Of a stretch of 7,222 nt of DNA, positions 1-5,776 are shown piece by piece (position 1 is the first letter of the stretch; each line of letters begins with the position of its first letter). The stretch is from NCBI GenBank assembly GCA_964654015.1, contig CAZZHQ010000123.1, forward strand, positions 1 through 7,222. The letters run 5' to 3'. A model generated the notes under the pieces. The model saw nothing but the letters and a program-made list of their open reading frames with translations, had not been told where the DNA came from and ran no database searches. Source of the stretch: JAUUZT01 sp964654015 (GTDB taxonomy: Bacteria; Chloroflexota; Dehalococcoidia; GIF9; AB-539-J10). A program made the position numbers and the translations under genes.

Positions 1-507
1 GGTATAATTTTGACACCAAGGTCTGTTGGCATGATGGTTACTTCAACAATCACCAGCTTCTTCCTTGTAAGATGGGGCTACCGATTACCTATTTTAATAG
101 GCACAATAATCGTCATGGTTGGCTGTGCTTTGCTTGCATTACAACCTCACGGGATTGAGATAATAGGATTCCGCATCGGTACCACCCCGCTACTATTAAT
201 TATCTTGGGGCTTTGTGGGATCGGGCATGGCATTTGTACCCCTGCCTCAAACAATGCCTGCATCGAGCTTATGCCTGATAAGGTAGCAGCGATCACTGGA
301 CTCAGAGGAATGTTCCGCATTTTAGGTAGTACTTTTGGTATCGCTGTTGCCACTGTGCTTCTCAATTCTACAAATGATGTAGAGCATACTTTCTTTGTAA
401 TCTTGTCTGCCTCGGTGGTAATAATGCTTATTTCTATACCCGCTATTTTTATCATGCCAGCTTCTGCGAGCGTTGACCCTTCTCAAAATCAGCCTGCAAA
501 ATTGTAA
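1..507 (+). CDS. MFS drug/solute exporter, DHA2-like, C-terminal part (5' end outside window)
   Basis: The frame is open from base 1 (168 codons, stop TAA at 505-507), so this is the C-terminal third of a larger gene. The TTG at 10 is not a credible start, because the reading frame continues upstream of it as protein. The fragment is strongly hydrophobic, with about four to five membrane segments (roughly residues 9-20, 28-47, 60-80, 100-121 and 128-152). Between two of them lies the loop GIGHGICTPASNNACIELMP, followed by a 'GLRGMFRILGSTFGIAVA' stretch. A glycine-rich helix, Pro, and then an R-x-x-G-x-x-x-G-I-A motif are typical of 14-helix DHA2 (EmrB/QacA-type) proton-driven exporters. The tail after residue 153 is polar and short. 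The substrate cannot be told. It is followed by a long gap and a terminator-like hairpin, so it is probably the last gene of its transcript. Confidence 0.85.
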   Translation, partial: GIILTPRSVGMMVTSTITSFFLVRWGYRLPILIGTIIVMVGCALLALQPHGIEIIGFRIGTTPLLLIILGLCGIGHGICTPASNNACIELMPDKVAAITGLRGMFRILGSTFGIAVATVLLNSTNDVEHTFFVILSASVVIMLISIPAIFIMPASASVDPSQNQPAKL

Positions 508-936
508 AACCACTAATTATATGTAGTTTTAACACCTGTTTACCTGTTACCCACTGGTAACCAATGAAAAAAGTCCACCGAATAATCTCTTACTATATGA
601 GTAACCAGCTCATAATCACAGTACGGGATTAGCTTTTATAGGTTTACGAATTTACTAAAACAACACACAATAGCACATGAGATAAAGGCTAGCCCTTGGC
701 CGCACAATCTCGGCGGAAGCCCCGATTTTTGCTTGTCCGGTCGGGGCTTCTCTGTTTTTGTGCGGGAACGTATTATCAGCAGTTTGTGCACCAATATTGA
801 AGGTAGGCAATCAGGTCGTAGGTGGTTGTGCTGGATAAGTGAGGTCCTGAAGTACAGCTCAGTTATTACAAGAGAGAAGTAGCGCAGGTGAAACAATAGT
901 CCGTAATGTCACACTCTAGCTCATCGTGAAATCGAT
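508..936. other. Intergenic region without a convincing gene
   Basis: The region holds a small hairpin close to the exporter stop (GTTACC at 546-551 with GGTAAC at 556-561, no T-run after it), a direct repeat ACCTGTT (534-540 and 542-548), and the nested hairpin at 700-765. Open frames here on the minus strand lack ribosome sites and recognisable protein content. The stretch between about 770 and 930 shows nothing I can name. Confidence 0.6.
700..765 (+). terminator. Nested hairpin with T-run, probable rho-independent terminator
   Basis: An inner perfect 10-bp stem GAAGCCCCGA (716-725) pairs with TCGGGGCTTC (741-750) and is followed by TCTGTTTTT (751-759), a terminator layout on the plus strand. 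An outer 8-bp stem, CCGCACAA (700-707) with TTGTGCGG (758-765), encloses it and takes up the end of the T-run. It lies about 190 bases after the exporter stop. The outer stem is unusual for a plain terminator, so the element could be a small structured RNA or a dispersed repeat. Confidence 0.6.
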
Positions 937-966
937 TTGACAGCACTTTTCCCCCAATACTATACT
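937..966 (+). promoter_or_regulatory. Sigma-70-type promoter for the GH130 unit
   Basis: A perfect TTGACA (937-942) is separated by 18 bases from TATACT (961-966). Transcription would begin near 973, giving a leader of about 45 bases before the ATG at 1018. The strong ribosome site AAAGGAGG sits at 1004-1011, six bases before that start. No other promoter this good is visible before the second GH130 gene, so both are probably cotranscribed. Confidence 0.7.
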
Positions 967-1017
967 GCGGTTGTGATAGAGATAAAGCCTCCAACTTTAG
1001 GGGAAAGGAGGTAAACC

Positions 1018-2193
1018 ATGCAAGCGTACTGTGTCAAATGCCGTGCTAAGAAAGAGATGAGAAATCCCAAGAGTATAACTATGAAGAATGGGAAACTGGC
1101 AACACAAGGAATATGCCCCACATGTGGCACTAAGATGTTCAGAATAGGGAAAAGCGAGAAAAGTGGCGAGGATATGGGGAGAAAGACAGAGATTAAAGCT
1201 TCTTCGCCTTTGACCAGATATGGAGAAAATCCCATAATTTCACCACGGGAGGGATTCTGGTGGGAATCCCGTCAAACGTTTAACCCAGGAGCTATCCTGC
1301 TGGAAGGCAAAGTCCATATTCTGTATCGGGCTATTGGGAATGACTGGATATCCCGCTTCGGCTATGCCGCTTCTAAAGAAGGCTTAAAGATTGAGGAGAG
1401 GTTAGAATATCCTGTGTATCAACATCCAGTTACCTCTCCTGAGTTTGCTGTTTACTCTTATTCCTCCGGGGGCAGTTTTGGGGGTGCTGAAGACCCCCGC
1501 ATTGTCCGTGTAGAAGGAGACGAGGTGGTATATATGACCTATACTGCCTGCGATGAGGGTTTGCGCATGGCTTTAACCTCAATAAGGGTCGGGGATTTCT
1601 TAAGTAAAAGATGGGATTGGGCCACACCGGCTTTAATTTCACCTCGGGGCGAGGTTCACAAGAACTGGGTCATTTTCCCGGAAAAGATAAACGGTAAATA
1701 TGCCATCCTGCACAGCCTCAGTCCACAAATTTTGGTTAGCTATCACGAGAGTTTAGATTTGAAGCCGAGCAATCACATTGGCAGCTACTATAATGGACAC
1801 AGCACCGAAAGGAAAGATTCCTGGGATAAAATAGTAAGAGGGGCAGGAGCTCCACCAATTAAGACTAAATTTGGGTGGCTCATCTTCTATCATGCCATGA
1901 CTTCTCGTGATTCTGACAAGTATAAAGTTGGTGCCATGCTTTTAGACCTTCAAGACCCAAGGATTGTCATTTGCCGTTCAGCAGCACCTATCCTGGAGCC
2001 GACCATGGTTTACGAGAATAGCGGCTTTAAGCCGGGGGTAATCTACCTTTCGGGAGCAGTTGTGAAGGGAAGCGAACTTCTGGTATATTATGGGGCATCG
2101 GATAGTTATGTTTGCGTGGCCAGTTGCGGGTTGGAGGAACTTTTAAGAGCCTTGATGGAGGGAGACAGCCATGCCCCGGAATTTTCCCTATAA
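1018..2193 (+). CDS. Zinc ribbon (DUF5679-like) fused to GH130 glycoside phosphorylase/hydrolase-family domain
   Basis: This 391-aa protein has two parts. Residues 1-44 form a small zinc ribbon with C5-x2-C8 and C33-x2-C36, matching the DUF5679 pattern (QAYCVKC...CPTCGTKMFRIG), which I know mostly as a stand-alone protein of about 45 aa. Residues about 65-375 form a five-bladed beta-propeller of family GH130: ENPII (70-74), FNPGA (88-92), YRA (103-105), GAEDPRI with the candidate acid Asp159, FPE (220-222), GAPP (277-280), GWL (286-288) and YYGASD (357-362). Characterised GH130 members phosphorolyse or hydrolyse beta-mannosides. Where most members have 'HR' after the FPE strand this one has HS (232-233), and the usual YHG is YHA (291-293). 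These changes make the activity uncertain. No signal peptide is seen, so it is cytoplasmic. The start is fixed by AAAGGAGG six bases upstream. The start of the next gene overlaps its 3' end. Confidence 0.85.
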   Translation: MQAYCVKCRAKKEMRNPKSITMKNGKLATQGICPTCGTKMFRIGKSEKSGEDMGRKTEIKASSPLTRYGENPIISPREGFWWESRQTFNPGAILLEGKVHILYRAIGNDWISRFGYAASKEGLKIEERLEYPVYQHPVTSPEFAVYSYSSGGSFGGAEDPRIVRVEGDEVVYMTYTACDEGLRMALTSIRVGDFLSKRWDWATPALISPRGEVHKNWVIFPEKINGKYAILHSLSPQILVSYHESLDLKPSNHIGSYYNGHSTERKDSWDKIVRGAGAPPIKTKFGWLIFYHAMTSRDSDKYKVGAMLLDLQDPRIVICRSAAPILEPTMVYENSGFKPGVIYLSGAVVKGSELLVYYGASDSYVCVASCGLEELLRALMEGDSHAPEFSL

Positions 2194-4159
2194 GTTCTTT
2201 CGGCAGGTCCTAAAATCGAGGAGGGACAACGTGCTGTTAAAAAGGTCAGAGGAAAACCCAATTCTGAGGCCAAAAAGGAATCACCTCTGGGAGGCTCAGG
2301 CGGTTTTTAATGGCTGTCCGGTTAAAAGACATGAGAACATTTCTCTTCTTTATAGAGCTTTGTCTTTTCCTTACTACAGTGTGCTTACCGATACCGCGCT
2401 TTCCGTTTCCAGCATAGGCACTGCTCGAAGCGAAGACGGCATCCACTTTGCGAGTCGAAGACGGTTTATTTACCCTGAATATCCCTGGGAGCGATTCGGT
2501 TGCGAAGATCCCCGGGTGACGAAATTTAACGATAGGTATTACGTATTTTACACGGCACTCTCCAACTGGCCTCCCACGGCCGGGGGAATCAGGGTTGGCT
2601 TAGCGATAACCAATGATTTGGAAAAGGTCAAGGAGAAGCACCTCGTCACCCCATTTAATGCCAAGGCGATGGCGCTGTTCCCGCAAAGGATAGATGGGAA
2701 GATATACGCCATCCTAACCGTCCATACCGATCAGCCGCCGGCAAGAATATGTCTGGCTGCTTTTAACAGGGAGGAGGATATCTGGTCGGAAAGCTATTGG
2801 CAGTCCTGGTATGAGAACTTTGGGGAATATGCATTACCTTTGCAGCGCAGGCCTGAAGACCACTGCGAAGTTGGTGCCCCTCCTATTAAAACGAAAGACG
2901 GCTGGCTCCTGCTTTATTCCTACATCAGGGACTACTTCTCTAAATCGAAAGAAAGGCTTTTTGGAGTGGAAACAGCTCTTCTTGATTTGGATAACCCCTC
3001 CAAAATACTCGGCAGAATAGAAGTGCCCATTTTGACTCCAGAGGAATATTATGAAAGGATTGGCCTGGTGCCAAATGTAGTTTTCCCTTCCGGAGCGCTT
3101 GTTAGGGGAGGCCGCCTTCACGTTTATTACGGTGCGGCTGACACTACCTGCTGCGTTGCCTCTATCAGACTTCCTGGGCTATTGGGACTACTTCTGAAGA
3201 AAGAGCCAATCCTGAAATTGCGGCGCGCGGAAGAAAATCCCATCATTCAACCAATGAAAGAACACCCATGGGAGAGCAAAGCCACATTCAATCCCGGTGC
3301 TTTGTATCTTCGGGGCAAGGTCCATATTATATATCGGGCGATGTCTGGGGATAATACATCGGTACTCGGCTATGCCACGAGTGGGGATGGAGTCCATATT
3401 GACTACCGCTCGCCAGAGCCGATTTACACTCCCCGAGAAGAATTTGAACAGAAACTTGTGTGCGGGGCGAACTCGGGCTGCGAAGACCCCAGGTTGACGA
3501 GGATTGGCAATAGAATCTACATGTTCTACACTGCCTACAATGGCAAGAATCCTCCTCGAGTTGCTGTGACTTATATCTTAATCAAGGATTTCCTGAGGCA
3601 AAAATGGGAATGGTCCAAGCCAGTTCTCATCACCCCACCTCAATTTGATAATAAAGATGCCTTTTTGTTTCCGGAGGCAATTGAGGAGAAGTACATCTGT
3701 GTTCACAGGTTAGGCAACTGCATTGATTACGATTTCTGCTCCAATCCTGATGTAGAATTTACAGGCGATGTTTGGCTTAACGAACACCGCTGGATAGAGC
3801 CAAGAAAAGGGTGGTGGGATAGCGAAAAGGTAGGGGCAGCGGCTCCACCGATCAGGACAAGAGAAGGCTGGATAATGCTTTATCATGGTGTTTCTGAGGA
3901 TGCGGTCTACCGTGTGGGAGCGGTGCTCCTTGACTCGAAAAATCCGGTCAAAATTCTTGCCCGAACCATTTATCCCATTTTCGAACCAGAGGCTCCATAT
4001 GAGAGAGTGGGACAGGTGCCGAAAGTCGTTTTTCCCTGCGGCAATATAGTCCTAGGTGGTGAGCTATATGTATATTACGGAGGCGGCGACAGTGTGGTTG
4101 GGGTAGCCACGGTGAAGGTCAGGGAGCTTCAAAGGATTCTGAGATTATGCGAGTTTTAG
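2171..4159 (+). CDS. Tandem two-domain GH130 protein (GH130-GH130)
   Basis: This 662-aa protein is about twice the usual GH130 length because it contains two complete propellers joined almost directly. The first (about 21-335) has ENPIL, GCEDPR (candidate acid Asp113), LFPQ (169-172), EVGAPP (233-238), FPSGA and YYGAADT (319-325). It carries 'TVHTD' at 183-187 instead of the His-Arg pair and YSY instead of YHG. The second (about 345-655) has FNPGA (373-377), GCEDPR (Asp439), NKD (494-496), LFPE (499-502), HR (512-513), YHG (571-573) and YYGGGD (635-640), so it looks catalytically complete. Its N-terminal stretch closely resembles that of the upstream zinc-ribbon protein. The first domain belongs to a different GH130 subgroup. 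The ATG at 2171 overlaps the previous gene by 23 bases and has GGAGGGAG six bases upstream. A GTG at 2231 is a serious alternative start. The protein is cytoplasmic, and a mannoside-type substrate is inferred only from the family. Confidence 0.85.
   Translation: MPRNFPYKFFRQVLKSRRDNVLLKRSEENPILRPKRNHLWEAQAVFNGCPVKRHENISLLYRALSFPYYSVLTDTALSVSSIGTARSEDGIHFASRRRFIYPEYPWERFGCEDPRVTKFNDRYYVFYTALSNWPPTAGGIRVGLAITNDLEKVKEKHLVTPFNAKAMALFPQRIDGKIYAILTVHTDQPPARICLAAFNREEDIWSESYWQSWYENFGEYALPLQRRPEDHCEVGAPPIKTKDGWLLLYSYIRDYFSKSKERLFGVETALLDLDNPSKILGRIEVPILTPEEYYERIGLVPNVVFPSGALVRGGRLHVYYGAADTTCCVASIRLPGLLGLLLKKEPILKLRRAEENPIIQPMKEHPWESKATFNPGALYLRGKVHIIYRAMSGDNTSVLGYATSGDGVHIDYRSPEPIYTPREEFEQKLVCGANSGCEDPRLTRIGNRIYMFYTAYNGKNPPRVAVTYILIKDFLRQKWEWSKPVLITPPQFDNKDAFLFPEAIEEKYICVHRLGNCIDYDFCSNPDVEFTGDVWLNEHRWIEPRKGWWDSEKVGAAAPPIRTREGWIMLYHGVSEDAVYRVGAVLLDSKNPVKILARTIYPIFEPEAPYERVGQVPKVVFPCGNIVLGGELYVYYGGGDSVVGVATVKVRELQRILRLCEF
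2218..2233 (+). promoter_or_regulatory. Strong ribosome site before an alternative GTG start of the double GH130 gene
   Basis: GAGGAGGG (2218-2225) lies five bases before an in-frame GTG (2231-2233). Starting here removes 20 basic, poorly family-like residues and begins the protein at 'VLLKRSEENP', exactly where GH130 domains normally begin. It would place the start 37 bases after the upstream stop, removing the overlap. Both starts have good ribosome sites, and I cannot decide between them. Confidence 0.5.
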
Positions 4160-4308
4160 GCAACCTTATTAGGTTACTCATGTAACAGAAAATCCGGACT
4201 GCTCAGTATCCTACAATAACTTGGACACTCATCTTACTGTACTAATTAGCAAATAACGCAGCACTGAAAAGTGAACCTTTGTTTAGGAAAATGCATAAAG
4301 GCCAGACG
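4160..4308. other. Convergent intergenic gap
   Basis: This gap lies between the GH130 unit (plus) and the tautomerase gene (minus). Only two weak 5-bp hairpins are seen just after the GH130 stop (AACCT/AGGTT at 4162-4175 and GTTAC/GTAAC at 4173-4186), which share bases and so are mutually exclusive. Neither is followed by a T-run. There is no convincing terminator for either side. Confidence 0.4.
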
Positions 4309-4515
4309 CTACTTGGGTGGTAATATGTCTTTGAATTTTTCTGATGCTGGCTTACCACCAATGCCCCAGTGCGTTTTGGGTATTTCATGAACGATTACTT
4401 CTACAGCATGTTCTGGGACGCCCAAGTCCACGATAACTTTTGTTATACCCCGTATCATCGTTTTAACTTTTTCCTCCCCAACGCCCTCCCAGAAATCTAC
4501 GTGAACAATAGGCAT
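4309..4515 (-). CDS. 4-oxalocrotonate tautomerase-family small enzyme
   Basis: The gene encodes 68 aa including the initiator Met. The start at 4515 is chosen because it exposes proline as residue 1 after Met removal, the catalytic base of the tautomerase superfamily, and because GAGGAAG (4521-4527) lies five bases upstream. A longer frame to 4572 would bury that proline and has no support. The sequence runs PIVHVDFWEG, then an amphipathic helix (KVKTMIRGITKVIVDLGVP), a strand AVEVIVHEIP, and the family hallmark HWGIGG (48-53). Length matches the 60-70 aa hexameric 4-OT type. The two arginines used for substrate binding in classical 4-OT (Arg11 and Arg39) appear to be Val11 and Glu38 here, so the true substrate is probably not 2-hydroxymuconate. 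It is monocistronic, transcribed away from the small-gene cassette, with a likely promoter at 4557-4585. Confidence 0.85.
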   Translation of the reverse strand: MPIVHVDFWEGVGEEKVKTMIRGITKVIVDLGVPEHAVEVIVHEIPKTHWGIGGKPASEKFKDILPPK

Positions 4516-4556
4516 TTTTACTTCCTCATTAGATTTTCTATCTGAGCTTAATGTTA

Positions 4557-4585
4557 AGTATAGCCATATCAAATGGAAAAGTCAT
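4557..4585 (-). promoter_or_regulatory. Likely promoter of the tautomerase gene
   Basis: Read on the minus strand, ATGACT (4580-4585, four of six matches to TTGACA) is separated by 17 bases from TATACT (4557-4562). Transcription would start near 4550, leaving about 35 bases before the ATG at 4515, enough for the GAGGAAG ribosome site. Confidence 0.5.
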
Positions 4586-4756
4586 CCTGGATACAAAGGC
4601 GAAGCCCTTTTGCCCACATCACTTTTCATCTTTTTGTGGCTTCACTCATAGCCAGAAAGTTCACTAGTTCCGGTCGGCTATTTCCCGCTACTCTTCAACC
4701 TCTACCCCACTTCAACCGTAAAAAACCAATAGCAATTCACATTTACAAAAACCAAA

Positions 4757-4770
4757 ACAGTATATACTGT
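4757..4770. promoter_or_regulatory. Perfect palindrome ACAGTATATACTGT, operator-like
   Basis: This is a 14-bp perfect inverted repeat in an AT-rich region about 130 bases before the cassette gene at 4897. It contains a -10-like TATACT. The half-site is CTGT turned inward, the reverse of the enterobacterial LexA order, so it is not claimed as an SOS box. A dimeric repressor site is possible, for example for the HTH protein encoded downstream. Confidence 0.35.
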
Positions 4771-4842
4771 CCTAATAAAATAATAATTTTACAGCTAAAG
4801 GAATTGCTTTATCTAATTTAATTTTATTTTAAAATGATTTAC

Positions 4843-4867
4843 GATTGTTGATTTTCACGACACAATC
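4843..4867. repeat. Inverted repeat GATTGT-N13-ACAATC
   Basis: Six-base half-sites at 4843-4848 and 4862-4867, centred about 40 bases before the ATG at 4897, have a spacing (19 bases centre to centre) compatible with a dimeric regulator. It may also be chance in AT-rich DNA. Confidence 0.3.
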
Positions 4868-4896
4868 ATATTGATAAATAAATTTTGGAGGTCAAT

Positions 4897-5394
4897 ATGA
4901 GCAAGAAGAAATCAGCAGTCACGAACCCCCAAGCTCCCAAAGCAGAAGCACCGAAGTCTCAGGAAACACCGGCTGAGGCATTGGAAGTACCAGAATCACA
5001 ATCCGTGCCAGAAGCACCTCCGACACCCATACAAACACCTACCTTGCCACTCACGCTTAAGTATGTTCATCAGGAACTTGAAACCCTTATGCACGTACTA
5101 GAAGAGCATACTATCCTTATCACCCAACTTCAAGAAACTCTGGCACGCAAACGTAAGCCTGTAGCATCCAATGGCAAGGTGCAAATCCTTGATAAGCAAA
5201 CCGGTGCCATCTTCCCATCCAAGAACAACGCCTACCAGACGCTCCTCAAATCGGGAGAGCTGAAAGACCTAGTAGATAAGGGCATCTTCGGTGTCGATCC
5301 TGCAAAGAATACCTTCGGCTGGTATGCGCTGAAACGTGAACTGCCGGACAGGTTTGAAGAAGTTCGCGAAAAGACCGAAGAGATACAGCAGTGA
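4897..5394 (+). CDS. Hypothetical protein with Pro/Ala/Glu-rich N-terminus, helix and small C-terminal domain
   Basis: I do not recognise this family. The ATG at 4897 is chosen because GGAGG (4887-4891) sits five bases upstream; a TTG at 4885 overlaps that ribosome site and is rejected. The 165-aa product begins with a basic MSKKK. Residues about 9-51 are a disordered tract rich in Pro, Ala, Glu, Ser and Thr with a near-periodic 'P.AP..E.P' pattern. Residues about 53-87 form a probable amphipathic or coiled-coil helix (YVHQELETLMHVLEEHTILI). Residues 92-156 form a compact-looking domain beginning 'GKVQILDKQTGAIFPSKNNA' with later GIFGVDPAKNTFGWYAL. There is no signal peptide or membrane segment. 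Its stop overlaps a GTG start of the next frame (GTGA at 5391-5394), so the genes are coupled. A role in a mobile element or phage remnant is possible from context only. Confidence 0.7.
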   Translation: MSKKKSAVTNPQAPKAEAPKSQETPAEALEVPESQSVPEAPPTPIQTPTLPLTLKYVHQELETLMHVLEEHTILITQLQETLARKRKPVASNGKVQILDKQTGAIFPSKNNAYQTLLKSGELKDLVDKGIFGVDPAKNTFGWYALKRELPDRFEEVREKTEEIQQ

Positions 5395-5660
5395 CAGAAG
5401 CACCTGACAGCTACCTGTACACCTAGGAGCTCATCGATTGGGCTCGGGCCAACCTCAACATCATGAAGCCGAAGGAAGCCCTGACGAATGCTGATATCCG
5501 TGAAATCATGCGCTGGATAGGCATGTGCTCGGTGGACACGATATTTCTTGGCGGGGATAAGCCTGTCCTGGGGAGGATCGGCATCGGGCTAATGCTCACC
5601 GTAACTTTGCTGGAGTTTCCGGACTACTATATGAAGTACGAATTATCCCAATTCAATTAA
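5391..5660 (+). pseudogene. Small hypothetical gene interrupted by an in-frame amber codon
   Basis: A frame opening at GTG 5391 overlaps the preceding stop (GTGA) and has GAAGAG eight bases upstream, the usual layout for a coupled gene. It reads VTEAPDSYLYT, meets TAG at 5424-5426, and then continues in the same frame with protein-like sequence (ELIDWARANLNIMKPKEALT) to the TAA at 5658-5660. Without the TAG the product would be 89 aa. The annotatable intact part is ATG 5463 to 5660 (65 aa), but that ATG has no ribosome site. The C-terminal half contains a short hydrophobic stretch (IGIGLMLTVTLLEF) that could touch or cross the membrane. A single CAG-to-TAG change would explain the break. Sequencing error, suppression of the stop, or reinitiation at 5463 are alternatives. 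No family is recognised. Confidence 0.55.
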
Positions 5661-5674
5661 GGAGGACGCTATTG

Positions 5675-5767
5675 ATGAAAACTATCCTGAACAGATTATC
5701 CTGGAAAACACTATTCATACTGCTGGGTATCCTGATAGCGATAAGGCTGTTGCTGGAGCTCAATTAA
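5675..5767 (+). CDS. 30-aa single-span membrane peptide
   Basis: This very small gene has a clear ribosome site (GGAGG, 5661-5665, nine bases upstream). The product starts MKTILNRLSWKT, with basic residues at the N-terminus, followed by a hydrophobic helix FILLGILIAI, one Arg, and LLLELN at the end. It fits a single membrane span of about 17 residues. It sits 14 bases after the preceding stop, and its own stop TAA (5765-5767) is part of the ribosome site (AAGGAG) of the HTH gene, so it appears cotranslated with its neighbours. Function is unknown. Small membrane peptides beside HTH regulators occur in phage and toxin-antitoxin contexts, but nothing in the sequence proves this. Confidence 0.55.
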   Translation: MKTILNRLSWKTLFILLGILIAIRLLLELN

Positions 5768-5776
5768 GGAGTGATC

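Larger units (their letters stand above)
4516..4896. other. Divergent, AT-rich intergenic region with operator-like palindromes
   Basis: This region separates the minus-strand tautomerase from the plus-strand small-gene cassette. It holds the tautomerase promoter, a perfect 14-bp palindrome at 4757-4770, a wider inverted repeat at 4843-4867, and the ribosome site GGAGG (4887-4891) for the gene at 4897. The open frame at 4573-4821 has no ribosome site and low-complexity, non-protein-like content, and is not called. No clear -35/-10 pair was pinned down for the cassette. Confidence 0.5.

Noticed and set aside
636..896. 86-codon minus-strand open frame over the hairpin region
   Set aside because: The content is translated hairpin and intergenic DNA, with no ribosome site or family resemblance.
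1174..1176. Separate GH130 gene starting at an internal ATG, with the zinc ribbon as its own gene
   Set aside because: There is no stop codon between the two parts, and the internal ATG has no properly spaced ribosome site; the fusion is continuous.
4516..4572. N-terminal extension of the tautomerase
   Set aside because: It would hide the catalytic proline; the ribosome site GAGGAAG and the family both place the start at 4515.
4757..4770. LexA/SOS box
   Set aside because: The order of half-sites (ACAG...CTGT) is the reverse of the enterobacterial SOS box, and no SOS gene follows.
4573..4821. 82-codon plus-strand open frame
   Set aside because: It has no ribosome site and unusual, AT-driven composition, and it overlies the divergent tautomerase promoter and a palindrome. 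Probably chance.
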